From positions 62,001 through 126,000 of the forward strand of contig JAJFHZ010000013.1 in assembly GCA_021775355.1 (NCBI GenBank): a stretch of 64,000 nucleotides of DNA, read 5' to 3'. Made by a program: the position numbers and the translations under genes. Source of the DNA: Amylibacter sp. Its GTDB lineage: Bacteria > Pseudomonadota > Alphaproteobacteria > Rhodobacterales > Rhodobacteraceae. Of the stretch, positions 45,892 through 54,587 are shown piece after piece; the stretch's first letter is position 1, and each line of letters opens with the position of its first letter. Under the pieces are notes generated by a model, which was given only the letters and a program-made list of their open reading frames with translations, was not told where the DNA came from and ran no database searches.

Positions 45892-47097
45892 ATGGCTTGG
45901 AATACACTTGATAATATGGATATGGACGGCAAAAATGTTCTGATCCGCGTGGATGTAAATGTGCCATGTGAAAATGGCAAAGTCTTGGATGCCACACGTT
46001 TGGATCGGATTGCCCCCACAGTACTGGAAGTGCTGGCCAAAGGCGGAAAACCGATTTTGCTATCGCATTTCGGGCGGCCGACACGCGGTTTTGATCTGGC
46101 ACTAAGCACACAACAAGTCGTGCCCGCATTGGCACATGTCCTGAATCGTCGCGTACATTTTGCCAGTTCCTGCATTGGGCAAGTAGCACGTGACAGTGTG
46201 GAAACACTGCCCGACGGTGATGTATTATTACTGGAAAATACGCGCTTCCACGCAGGTGAAACCCGCAATGATCGCGGGTTTGCCAAGGATTTGGCGGCTC
46301 TGGGGGATATATATGTCAACGACACATTTTCCACCGCACACCGCGCACATGCCTCTGTTGCTGCCATTGCCGAGCTTTTGCCAAGCTGTGCAGGACGTTT
46401 GATGGAAGAAGAACTTAGTGCTTTAACGGCGGCCCTCTCAAAACCGGAACGTCCGGTATTGGCCGTTATTGGCGGATCGAAAGTATCTTCAAAACTGGAA
46501 TTATTACGCCATTTGATCGGCCCGATGGATCAGATCGTGATCGGCGGTGGTATGGCCAATACGTTTTTAGCAGCCCTTGGCCATAATGTTGGTCAATCCC
46601 TTTGTGAACACGACATGCAAGATACCGCGCGGGCCATATTGGAAGAAGCCAAAGCCGATAATTGCGAGATTATCCTGCCATTGGATGTTGTCACAGCCCG
46701 TGAATTCAAAGAGTTCGCAGAAAACCAAACCGTTGCCGCAGATGCCTGCCCCCGCGACTCGATGATCTTAGATGCAGGGCAAAAATCCATTGAAAACATC
46801 TGCAAACATCTAGATCAGGTAAAAACCGTTATCTGGAATGGCCCCTTAGGTGCCTTTGAAATTCCCCCATTCAACATAGCAACCGATACCGTTGCCCTAA
46901 AAGTGGCTGAATTGACGGAGGATGAAAAGATACTATCCGTTGCAGGCGGCGGTGATACCGTTGCAGCTTTGAAAAAATCAGGTGCAGCCGATAGTTTTTC
47001 CTATATATCTACCGCAGGCGGTGCTTTCCTTGAATGGATGGAAGGCAAAACCCTGCCCGGCGTTGCCGTACTTATAGACAGTGCCGCATCCACCTAA
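45892..47097 (+). CDS. pgk: Phosphoglycerate kinase
   Basis: The 401-residue enzyme makes ATP from 1,3-bisphosphoglycerate. Motifs visible are [54 protein letters not shown] and the C-terminal [16 protein letters not shown]. The GGAGG ribosome site lies inside the upstream mini-gene. It is followed 46 bases later by fda. Confidence 0.97.
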   Translation: MAWNTLDNMDMDGKNVLIRVDVNVPCENGKVLDATRLDRIAPTVLEVLAKGGKPILLSHFGRPTRGFDLALSTQQVVPALAHVLNRRVHFASSCIGQVARDSVETLPDGDVLLLENTRFHAGETRNDRGFAKDLAALGDIYVNDTFSTAHRAHASVAAIAELLPSCAGRLMEEELSALTAALSKPERPVLAVIGGSKVSSKLELLRHLIGPMDQIVIGGGMANTFLAALGHNVGQSLCEHDMQDTARAILEEAKADNCEIILPLDVVTAREFKEFAENQTVAADACPRDSMILDAGQKSIENICKHLDQVKTVIWNGPLGAFEIPPFNIATDTVALKVAELTEDEKILSVAGGGDTVAALKKSGAADSFSYISTAGGAFLEWMEGKTLPGVAVLIDSAAST

Positions 47098-47143
47098 AGC
47101 GCAGTAAACACATATACTAACAAAAGCCATAACAGGACCGAAC

Positions 47144-48037
47144 ATGCCGAAAACTTCTCAGATACAACAAATGCAATCCGGTGAAGGCTTTGTCGCCGCT
47201 TTAGACCAAAGTGGCGGCTCTACACCAAAAGCATTGCAGCTTTACGGTGTTTCTGGTGACGCATATGAAAATGACGCGGAAATGTACGACCTAATCCACG
47301 CCATGCGCGCACGTATTGCAACCGCACCAGCATTCACTGGTGATAAAGTAATCGGCGCAATCCTGTTTGAAATGACAATGGATCGTGAAATCAACGGCAA
47401 ACCAACCGCTACATATTTATGGAAAGAACGCGGTGTCGTCCCATTTCTGAAGATTGACAAAGGTCTGTCGGATGAAATGGATGGTGTGCGCCTGATGAAA
47501 CCGATCGACGGGTTGGATGCCACGCTGGAGCGTGCGGTCGATGCCGGTATTTTCGGCACGAAAATGCGCTCTGTTATTGACGCGGCATCCCCCACAGGTA
47601 TTGCCGCTATAGTGGCCCAGCAGTTTGAAGTTGGACAACAGATACTATCCCATGGCCTTATTCCGATCATCGAACCGGAAGTAACCATATCCATTGCTGA
47701 TAAAGCGGAAGCAGAAGAATTGCTGTTGGCAGAAGTTACCAAACAACTGGATGCTCTGCCCGCTGATCAGCAGGTCTTGCTAAAACTAAGCTTGCCGGTT
47801 AAGGCCAATATCTACAAACCACTTGTTGACCATCCACGTGTCATGCGTGTGGTCGCACTCTCTGGTGGCTATAGCCGAGATGAAGCCAACGCAATGCTGG
47901 CGCAAAACACAGGCATAATCGCAAGCTTTTCACGCGCATTAAGCGAAGGGTTAAGTGCAGACCAGAGCGATGACATCTTCAATGCAACCATTTCAGGAAC
48001 AATCGACAGTATTTGCGCGGCATCCAGTGCAGGCTAA
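47144..48037 (+). CDS. fda: Class I fructose-bisphosphate aldolase
   Basis: The 297-residue protein resembles the bacterial class I (Schiff-base) aldolases: FVAALDQSGGSTPKALQLYG at the N-terminus, GAILFEMTMDREI, PFLKIDKGL, IEPEVTI and the lysine-bearing LLKLSLPVKANIY. It completes a tkt-gap-pgk-fda run for glycolysis, gluconeogenesis and the pentose phosphate pathway. A class II enzyme is not present in the window. AGGA precedes the ATG. Confidence 0.92.
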   Translation: MPKTSQIQQMQSGEGFVAALDQSGGSTPKALQLYGVSGDAYENDAEMYDLIHAMRARIATAPAFTGDKVIGAILFEMTMDREINGKPTATYLWKERGVVPFLKIDKGLSDEMDGVRLMKPIDGLDATLERAVDAGIFGTKMRSVIDAASPTGIAAIVAQQFEVGQQILSHGLIPIIEPEVTISIADKAEAEELLLAEVTKQLDALPADQQVLLKLSLPVKANIYKPLVDHPRVMRVVALSGGYSRDEANAMLAQNTGIIASFSRALSEGLSADQSDDIFNATISGTIDSICAASSAG

Positions 48038-48199
48038 TGCTATTACGCTCTACATTCATGCCCTAACGCCGCCGGTTTCACTGATCACGCGTAAATAAAC
48101 AAAAAAAATCAAATCATGTGCATTTAGGGGATTCACAAAGCGAATCGCTTGTGCGATGATTCGGTATGAGTTTGGCAAAAGATCAAACCGTGAGGCAGT

Positions 48200-48505
48200 A
48201 TGAATAAACAACGTGGACATTCCGGTGCTCTGACAACGAGCATGTTTTTGCTAACAGCATTGATGCTGATGGCATATTTCGGTTTTGCCGCAATACAGGG
48301 TGATTTCGGACATTTCCGTCGCAATCAGGTGAATGCAGAAGCAAATTTACTGCAACAAGAACTAACACAGCTCCAAGCTCGTCGGGGGTATCTGGAAAAC
48401 AAAACCCATAGATTATCAGACAAATACCTGGATTTAGACCTTCTTGATGAACAGGCGCGTAAAGTTCTGGGCATGGCCCGAGAAGACGAAATTATAATAA
48501 GATAA
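48200..48505 (+). CDS. ftsB: FtsB/DivIC-family septum formation protein
   Basis: The 101-residue protein has a short cytoplasmic tail, one transmembrane helix (about 12-33), then a periplasmic coiled-coil (NAEANLLQQELTQLQARRGYLENK) and the conserved end YLDLDLLDEQARKVLGMAREDEI. This is the FtsB layout; FtsB links FtsL and FtsQ in the divisome. It is located upstream of pdhA as in many alphaproteobacteria. GAGG precedes the ATG. Confidence 0.85.
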   Translation: MNKQRGHSGALTTSMFLLTALMLMAYFGFAAIQGDFGHFRRNQVNAEANLLQQELTQLQARRGYLENKTHRLSDKYLDLDLLDEQARKVLGMAREDEIIIR

Positions 48506-48603
48506 GACCAGTTATCCCAAGGCTGAAAGTAGGTCGTTAAGGAAATATCTCCTTGGCGGCTTACTTTTGTGAAAAAGTACGTGCTTTTTCCAATTAACTT
48601 CAG

Positions 48604-48628
48604 TATAATATAGTTTAACATTAAACTA
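48604..48628 (+). promoter_or_regulatory. -10 element with adjoining perfect palindrome before pdhA
   Basis: TATAAT at 48604-48609 is followed at once by TAGTTTAA..TTAAACTA (48611-48628), an 8-base inverted repeat around the expected transcription start. The -35 is weak. The palindrome could be an operator controlling pyruvate dehydrogenase; the protein is unknown. Confidence 0.4.
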
Positions 48629-48648
48629 TCTTGATTTTGGAGAAACGC

Positions 48649-49638
48649 ATGGCTGCCAAAAAACAGGCTCGCAAGACGAATACGTCAGGCGAAGAATTGC
48701 TGGAACACTATAAAAACATGCTGATGATCCGCCGCTTTGAAGAAAAAGCCGGCCAACTTTACGGCATGGGCGTCATCGGTGGATTTTGCCACCTCTATAT
48801 TGGTCAGGAAGCTGTCGTTGTCGGCCTTGAAGCAGCAGCCAAAGAAGGCGACAGTCGCTTAACTTCTTACCGAGATCACGCGCATATGTTGGCCTGCGGC
48901 ATGGACCCCAAAGGCGTCATGGCCGAACTAACCGGTCGTGAAGGTGGTTATTCACGCGGTAAAGGTGGTTCCATGCATATGTTCTCATCCGAGAAAAAAT
49001 TCTATGGCGGTCACGGTATTGTTGCAGCCCAAGTTCCCATCGGGGCTGGTCTGGCATTTGCGGAAAAATACAACGGCACTGACAATGTCAGCTTCACTTA
49101 TTTCGGTGATGGTGCGGCCAATCAGGGCCAAGTTTATGAAGCCTTCAACATGGCCAGCCTATGGAAGTTGCCGGTGGTTTTTGTTATTGAAAACAACCAG
49201 TACGCTATGGGAACGTCACTGCAACGCGCCTCATCCTCACCAGAACTTCATACCCGTGGCGAAGCCTTCATGATCGAAAGCGAAGCTGTCGACGGTATGG
49301 ATGTTCTGGCTGTAAAAGAGGCAGGCGTGCGGGCAGTCGCCCACTGCCGCGCCGGCAAAGGCCCCTATATTCTTGGCGTCAAAACCTACCGTTATCGCGG
49401 TCACTCAATGTCTGACCCTGCAAAATATCGCACCCGCGAAGAGGTTCAGAAAATGAAGGACGAACGTGATCCCATCGATCATGTCCGTGATATGTTGGAA
49501 CAAGGCAAACATGCCACTACAGATCAGCTGAAAGCGATCGACAAGGAAATCAAAAAGGTCGTATCCAAAGCCGCCGATTTCGCCCAAACCAGCCCAGAGC
49601 CGTCGATAGATGAGCTTTACACAGATATTTTGCGCTAA
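48649..49638 (+). CDS. pdhA: Pyruvate dehydrogenase E1 alpha subunit
   Basis: The 329-residue subunit carries the ThDP motif YFGDGAANQGQVYEAF ... IENNQYAMGTS, MLMIRRFEEKAGQLYGMG near the N-terminus and the phosphorylation-loop-like TYRYRGHSMSDPAKYR. With PdhB it decarboxylates pyruvate. The ATG at 48649 has GGAG upstream. It is the first gene of pdhA-pdhB-pdhC. Confidence 0.95.
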   Translation: MAAKKQARKTNTSGEELLEHYKNMLMIRRFEEKAGQLYGMGVIGGFCHLYIGQEAVVVGLEAAAKEGDSRLTSYRDHAHMLACGMDPKGVMAELTGREGGYSRGKGGSMHMFSSEKKFYGGHGIVAAQVPIGAGLAFAEKYNGTDNVSFTYFGDGAANQGQVYEAFNMASLWKLPVVFVIENNQYAMGTSLQRASSSPELHTRGEAFMIESEAVDGMDVLAVKEAGVRAVAHCRAGKGPYILGVKTYRYRGHSMSDPAKYRTREEVQKMKDERDPIDHVRDMLEQGKHATTDQLKAIDKEIKKVVSKAADFAQTSPEPSIDELYTDILR

Positions 49639-49650
49639 GGAGAAATAATC

Positions 49651-51015
49651 ATGGCAATTCAAATCCTTATGCCCGCCCTATCCCCAACAATGGAAGAAGG
49701 CACATTAGCAAAATGGCTAGTAAAAGAAGGCGATACTGTTCAAAGTGGTGACATTATGGCTGAAATTGAAACCGACAAAGCAACGATGGAATTTGAAGCT
49801 GTTGACGAAGGTGTCATCGGTAAAATTCTGATCGCAGAAGGTACCGAAGGCGTAGCTGTAAATACAGCAATCGCAGTGTTGTTGGAAGACGGTGAAGGCG
49901 CCAGTGCAGCGGCAGATGCAGCACCCGCCCCTGTTGAACAAGCCCTTGTTGAAGATGTACCCGCTGCATCAACACCGGCACAGGCTGTTGCCCCTGTCGA
50001 CACCCCCATGGAAGATATTCCCGAAGGCACAACTTTCACCAAAACTACCGTGCGCGAAGCCTTGCGTGATGCCATGGCTGAAGAAATGCGCGCCAACGAA
50101 AAAGTATTCCTGATGGGTGAAGAAGTCGGCCAATACCAAGGGGCCTACAAAGTTTCCCAAGGATTGCTGGACGAATTTGGTGACAAACGTGTCATCGACA
50201 CACCGATCACTGAACACGGCTTTACCGGCCTTGCCGTTGGTGCCGCTTTTGGTGGCCTGAACCCAATCGTAGAGTTCATGACCTTCAACTTTGCTATGCA
50301 GGCCATGGATCATATTATAAACTCTGCCGCCAAAACGCTCTATATGTCAGGCGGCCAAATGGGTTGTCCTATTGTTTTTCGCGGCACCAACGGTGCCGCG
50401 TCTCGCGTAGGTGCCCAACACAGCCAATGTTATGCCGCATGGTACGCCCAAATCCCGGGCTTGAAAGTGGTGATGCCCTACTCTGCCGCGGATGCCAAAG
50501 GTCTATTAAAATCCGCGATCCGCGATCCGAATCCAGTGATTTTCTTGGAAAATGAAATGGTCTATGGCACCAGTTTTGACGTGCCTGATCTGGAAAATTT
50601 CACCGTACCTATAGGCAAAGCCAAAATCTGGCGTCAAGGCGAAGATGTCACCCTTGTCAGTTTTGGTATCGGCATGAAATATGCATTGGAAGCCGCCGAC
50701 CGTTTAGCGACCGAGGGTATATCAGCCGAAGTCATCGATCTGCGCAGCTTGCGCCCGATCGACTACGACACATTAATAAATTCTGTTAAGAAAACAAACC
50801 GTTGTGTGACAATCGAAGAAGGCTTCCCTGTCACATCTATTGGCAATCATCTGTCCGCCACCATCATGGAACGTGCATTTGATTATCTCGACGCGCCCGT
50901 GATCAACTGCACGGGTAAAGACGTACCAATGCCTTATGCGGCCAACCTTGAAAAGCTTGCGCTTGTCACCACTGACGAAGTCATGGCCGCCGTTAAAACC
51001 GTCACTTACCGCTAG
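49651..51015 (+). CDS. pdhB: Pyruvate dehydrogenase E1 beta subunit with N-terminal lipoyl domain
   Basis: The 454-residue protein has an N-terminal lipoyl domain (1-78, lipoyl lysine K43 in [11 protein letters not shown]), an Ala/Pro linker (about 80-120) and the E1 beta fold from about 128 ([43 protein letters not shown]). A lipoyl domain on E1 beta is typical of alphaproteobacteria. Its lipoyl domain is nearly the same as the one in the neighbouring PdhC. AAGGAG precedes the ATG. Confidence 0.96.
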   Translation: MAIQILMPALSPTMEEGTLAKWLVKEGDTVQSGDIMAEIETDKATMEFEAVDEGVIGKILIAEGTEGVAVNTAIAVLLEDGEGASAAADAAPAPVEQALVEDVPAASTPAQAVAPVDTPMEDIPEGTTFTKTTVREALRDAMAEEMRANEKVFLMGEEVGQYQGAYKVSQGLLDEFGDKRVIDTPITEHGFTGLAVGAAFGGLNPIVEFMTFNFAMQAMDHIINSAAKTLYMSGGQMGCPIVFRGTNGAASRVGAQHSQCYAAWYAQIPGLKVVMPYSAADAKGLLKSAIRDPNPVIFLENEMVYGTSFDVPDLENFTVPIGKAKIWRQGEDVTLVSFGIGMKYALEAADRLATEGISAEVIDLRSLRPIDYDTLINSVKKTNRCVTIEEGFPVTSIGNHLSATIMERAFDYLDAPVINCTGKDVPMPYAANLEKLALVTTDEVMAAVKTVTYR

Positions 51016-51027
51016 GAGAATACTGAT

Positions 51028-52293
51028 ATGGCAATCCAAATCCTTATGCCTGCGCTTTCTCCTACGATGGAGGAAGGTACACTTGCGAAATGGCTGGTTA
51101 AAGAAGGTGACACTATCAATTCCGGTGATTTATTGGCTGAAATCGAAACCGACAAAGCCACAATGGAATTCGAAGCTGTCGATGAAGGGATAATCGGTAA
51201 AATCTTGATTGCCGAAGGCACTGAAGGCGTGACTGTAAACACGCCTATCGCCATTTTGCTGGAAGAAGATGAAGATGCAAGTGCTATGGACAATATTGGC
51301 ACAACCGCTGCCCCGGTAGATGCCAAACCAACCGAAGCCGAACCCGCCGTTGTACCCGCGACCATAACCGCTGCCCCTAAAAAACCGAGTGACCGCGTAT
51401 TTGCAACGCCGCTTGCACGACGCATCGCCGCCGACAAAGGTATTGATCTCGCAAACATGGCCGGTTCCGGCCCACATGGCCGCATCATCAAGGCAGATTT
51501 GGAAAACACAGCTGCCGCGCCCGTAGCAGCAGCACCCGCCGTAAAAGTTGCAATAGCATCCTCTGCTACGTCCGATAGCGTCAAAGCCATGTATACAGAT
51601 CGCGCTTATGAAGAAGTGCCTCTGAACGGCATGCGCAAAATCATTGCCGCACGCCTAACGGAAGCCAAACAAACCATCCCGCATTTCTACCTGCGCCGCT
51701 CGATCTATTTGGATCGCTTAATGGAAGCCCGCAAAGAGATGAACGCGGCGTTAGAAGCGAACGGTATCAAATTATCCGTCAATGATTTCATTATCAAAGC
51801 CTGCGCAAGAGCCCTTCAAGACGTGCCGGACTGTAATGCTGTTTGGGCCGAAGACCGGATTCTGAAACTGGAACCATCCGATGTTGCAGTGGCCGTTGCT
51901 ATTGAAGGCGGATTGTTCACACCTGTCTTGCGCGACTCAGATAAAAAATCAATCTCAGAATTATCTCGTGAAATGAAAGACTTGGCCGCTCGTGCCCGCG
52001 ACAAAAAACTTGCCCCCCATGAATACCAGGGCGGCAGCTTTGCAATTTCCAATCTTGGTATGATGGGCATTGAAAACTTCGACGCTGTGATTAACCCACC
52101 GCATGGTTCAATCTTGGCAGTTGGTGCCGGCATGAAAAAACCAGTGATAGCAGATGATGGCAATGTCAAAACCGCCATCGTGATGTCAGTCACGCTATCG
52201 GTCGATCACAGGGTCATTGACGGGGCATTGGGCGCCCAATTTCTAACCCGTGTCGCCCTTTATCTTGAAAATCCACTGGCAATGTTTGCTTAA
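51028..52293 (+). CDS. pdhC: Pyruvate dehydrogenase E2 (dihydrolipoyl acetyltransferase)
   Basis: The 421-residue core subunit has one lipoyl domain (1-78, K43), a linker, a subunit-binding domain (about 124-160, [17 protein letters not shown]) and a catalytic domain ending [15 protein letters not shown] with the active histidine near 392. The start has AGGAG and lies 12 bases after pdhB. A strong bidirectional terminator follows. No lpd gene for E3 is adjacent. Confidence 0.96.
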   Translation: MAIQILMPALSPTMEEGTLAKWLVKEGDTINSGDLLAEIETDKATMEFEAVDEGIIGKILIAEGTEGVTVNTPIAILLEEDEDASAMDNIGTTAAPVDAKPTEAEPAVVPATITAAPKKPSDRVFATPLARRIAADKGIDLANMAGSGPHGRIIKADLENTAAAPVAAAPAVKVAIASSATSDSVKAMYTDRAYEEVPLNGMRKIIAARLTEAKQTIPHFYLRRSIYLDRLMEARKEMNAALEANGIKLSVNDFIIKACARALQDVPDCNAVWAEDRILKLEPSDVAVAVAIEGGLFTPVLRDSDKKSISELSREMKDLAARARDKKLAPHEYQGGSFAISNLGMMGIENFDAVINPPHGSILAVGAGMKKPVIADDGNVKTAIVMSVTLSVDHRVIDGALGAQFLTRVALYLENPLAMFA

Positions 52294-52313
52294 TTAAGTA
52301 CCCCAAAAACAAA

Positions 52314-52346
52314 AAAGCCCCGAAGCATCAAACTTCGGGGCTTTTT
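52314..52346. terminator. Bidirectional terminator between pdhC and cysE
   Basis: A 12-base-pair stem (AAAGCCCCGAAG with CTTCGGGGCTTT) has a 7-base loop, with an A-run before and a T-run after. It can stop transcripts from both the pdh operon and the convergent cysE gene. Confidence 0.92.
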
Positions 52347-52364
52347 ATCGATCTTATATAACTT

Positions 52365-53168
52365 CTATTCCGTTAATATCTGGTCCATGGATTGCGAAGG
52401 CTGCGAACAGCCCGCTTCGCCCACGATTTTCGCGGGAACCCCTGCAACAGTCTTACATGGCGGCACTTCTTGCAACACGACAGAACCTGCCGCAATACGA
52501 CTGCAATAGCCCACAGTGATATTACCCAAAACTTTTGCACCCGCCCCGATTAAAACACCATTTTCAATGGTCGGATGACGAATATCGTCTTCTTTACCCG
52601 TGCCGCCCAAAGTCACCGAATGCAGCATCGAAACATTATCACCAACACGGGCGGTTTCACCGATCACAATCGAATGGGCATGGTCAATCATTATGCCTTT
52701 GCCCAATCTTGCGGCAGGATGAATATCCACCCCAAAAGTTTCTGAACTACGCATTTGAATGAAATAAGCCATTTCTTCACGGCCTTCTTTCCACAACCAA
52801 TGTGCCACACGATAAGCTTGTAATGCTTGAAACCCTTTGAAAAACAACAAAGGCTGCAACGGGCTGTGGCATGCCGGGTCACGTTCCAAAACGGCTGTAA
52901 TATCCGCACGGGCATCATCCCCTAAAGACGCATCAGCAACATAAGCTCCATCCACAATTTCACGCAGGATTTGTGATGTCATTTCATCGCTTGCTAATTT
53001 TAAAGCAATCCTATAACCCAATGTTTTTTCAAAGCTATTATGATGCAATACACTGGAGTGAACCATCCCTGCCATCACGGGTTCACGCTCTGCCAAATCC
53101 TTGGCATCACGTCTAATACGCTCCCATACTGGGTCAAGTTCGCGTAAGCTTTCTACTGTCTGAGCCAT
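52365..53168 (-). CDS. cysE: Serine O-acetyltransferase
   Basis: The 267-residue enzyme starts cysteine synthesis. It has the N-terminal helical SATase domain (PVWERIRRDAKDLAEREPVMAG ... SVLHHNSFEKTLGYRIA) and the left-handed beta-helix with GIDIHP-like VDIHPAARLGKGIMIDHAHSIVIGE, GGTGKEDDIRHP and the C-terminal tail for cysteine feedback. It is convergent with pdhC and divergent from the DksA-like gene. Confidence 0.94.
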   Translation of the reverse strand: MAQTVESLRELDPVWERIRRDAKDLAEREPVMAGMVHSSVLHHNSFEKTLGYRIALKLASDEMTSQILREIVDGAYVADASLGDDARADITAVLERDPACHSPLQPLLFFKGFQALQAYRVAHWLWKEGREEMAYFIQMRSSETFGVDIHPAARLGKGIMIDHAHSIVIGETARVGDNVSMLHSVTLGGTGKEDDIRHPTIENGVLIGAGAKVLGNITVGYCSRIAAGSVVLQEVPPCKTVAGVPAKIVGEAGCSQPSQSMDQILTE

Positions 53169-53216
53169 GTTCTAGCCCCCTATTATGTACATTTTGTTTA
53201 CCAATGTAGTACAGAA

Positions 53217-53229
53217 TTGACAGCGTCAA
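53217..53229. promoter_or_regulatory. TTGAC-AGC-GTCAA palindrome between cysE and the DksA-like gene
   Basis: A 5-base inverted repeat gives a TTGACA on the plus strand and a TTGACG on the minus strand, so divergent -35 boxes could overlap here. No strong -10 is seen for either, so this is tentative. Confidence 0.3.
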
Positions 53230-53256
53230 CACAAATCAGTTTTAGTGACGTCTATT

Positions 53257-53595
53257 ATGACAGATGATGAACAGACAAAATTCGCACCAATTCTGCGATC
53301 CCGGATCACCGAATTGGAAAGTTACGATAAAGCAGCAAAAGACAGCCGTGCGACTGTGGTTCTGGATCAAACCTCTGTTGGTCGTTTGTCGCGCATGGAT
53401 GCGATGCAACAACAGGCTATGGCCAATGCCACAAGTCAAAGACGCAAAATTGAAATCGCCCAGGCGAAAGCCGCTTTGGAACGTATAAAGCAGGGTGAAT
53501 TCGGCTATTGTGTTGAATGTGGTGAAGACATCGCCCTGAAACGGTTAAATCACAACCCATCCATTGCTACCTGTATCACTTGTGCTACCGGATGA
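53257..53595 (+). CDS. TraR/DksA-family zinc-finger protein
   Basis: The 112-residue protein has an N-terminal helical arm (about 10-80) and a C-terminal C4 zinc finger, CVECGEDIALKRLNHNPSIATCITC, where the cysteine pairs are two residues apart. It is shorter than DksA itself and lacks clear DxxDxA tip residues, so it is a DksA/TraR-like protein of uncertain role in RNA polymerase control. The ATG at 53257 is preferred; a GTG at 53245 is possible. Confidence 0.82.
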   Translation: MTDDEQTKFAPILRSRITELESYDKAAKDSRATVVLDQTSVGRLSRMDAMQQQAMANATSQRRKIEIAQAKAALERIKQGEFGYCVECGEDIALKRLNHNPSIATCITCATG

Positions 53596-53607
53596 TGTGT
53601 TTTTCAC

Positions 53608-53874
53608 TCAAAACACGTTCAAAGATAATTTCATGCAATGTGCATAATCCCGGTCTGATAAAAACGGCTCTGGTCGTTTAGGTATATCCATACAAACAGA
53701 TGCCAAACAGCCGGAACCGTAGCGTTGGTGATAAATTCCGAAACGTTTGCGGTACTTATCCGCCGCATGCGCTATATCAAAAACCTCATCACATAACCGC
53801 ACCCGGTTTGCGGCTTCAACCGCCAGCAAGCAACGCCCTAATGTCACGATATCCACATGAGAAATAGCCCGCAT
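53608..53874 (-). CDS. Small protein at the end of the GTA cluster (DUF7742-like)
   Basis: The 88-residue protein has a helix-rich N-terminal half (VDIVTLGRCLLAVEAANRVRLCDEVFDIAHAADKYRKRFG) and no known catalytic motif. A short protein of this kind follows the GTA tail genes in many Rhodobacterales. Its ATG overlaps the stop of the DUF2793 gene by 1 base, so it belongs to the GTA transcript. Function is unknown. Confidence 0.6.
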   Translation of the reverse strand: MRAISHVDIVTLGRCLLAVEAANRVRLCDEVFDIAHAADKYRKRFGIYHQRYGSGCLASVCMDIPKRPEPFLSDRDYAHCMKLSLNVF

Positions 53875-54587
53875 TACACGGCGGCAGGCGGAGTCAGAAT
53901 CATTGCATGAATTGCGATGCGAATTGTGCCACTCACAAAATCACCACCTTGGGCACTCAACAATACCGGTGTGTCTAACCAATAGGTTAGCGGCTGCCCT
54001 GTAAGCCCCTGAACAAGCGTATTCTTCCAATGCCCAAACCCACTACCATAACGATCATCAGCCCCATCAACCCCCAGTTTAAAGGTGGTTGCACCCGAAA
54101 AAACAATCTCTTCTGTTACCCGGGCAGTTATCCCGACCACACTGCTGTGATGGGGAATAACCACATTGGTCTGGTTGGTGGCCCCTGCACCCATAACATG
54201 ATCAAACTCCAGATTGACCATACTCGCAGATGCTTTAGCAGGATCAACGGAAGCAACCGCATAATCCCAAACACCCGCTACAAAGCGCAAGTAAACCGCC
54301 TGATCAATCACCCAGGCAGTCCAACCATTCAACGCGTCCACAAATTCCCAACCACCGTTTAAATACAATGCAACTCTATGATCCTGTCCGGCCCACAGCC
54401 CCGTTGCGCCAACGGGCACAATATAGGTTTGCCCATCCACAGGACTGGCAGGCACATCTGCAATGCGCGATTGCACACGTAGTTGCGCCAGTGCATCCAT
54501 TCTGGTCAAAGCTTCATTCACGGTCACATGTTTTTGTGCCTGTGCTGCTTGCAAATATGGTAATTTAAATTGATATGTTTCAGACAT
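53874..54587 (-). CDS. DUF2793-domain protein (GTA fibre/spike-associated)
   Basis: The 237-residue protein starts with the DUF2793 domain (about 1-105, LPYLQAAQAQKHVTVNEALTRMDALAQL, QTYIVPVGATGLWAGQ). The C-terminal beta-rich part (about 120-237) resembles a phage fibre or receptor-binding head. DUF2793 also occurs in GTA head-spike proteins. It overlaps the end of the gp15 gene by 8 bases, showing that it is part of the structural operon, probably as an adsorption or tail-tip component. Confidence 0.75.
   Translation of the reverse strand: MSETYQFKLPYLQAAQAQKHVTVNEALTRMDALAQLRVQSRIADVPASPVDGQTYIVPVGATGLWAGQDHRVALYLNGGWEFVDALNGWTAWVIDQAVYLRFVAGVWDYAVASVDPAKASASMVNLEFDHVMGAGATNQTNVVIPHHSSVVGITARVTEEIVFSGATTFKLGVDGADDRYGSGFGHWKNTLVQGLTGQPLTYWLDTPVLLSAQGGDFVSGTIRIAIHAMILTPPAAV

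Noticed and set aside
45573..46367. 264-codon minus-strand frame across gap and pgk
   Set aside because: It covers two strongly supported plus-strand genes and the mini-gene between them.
48038..48199. Small RNA or gene between fda and ftsB
   Set aside because: Only a weak CGAATC/GATTCG hairpin is visible, with no terminator or frame.
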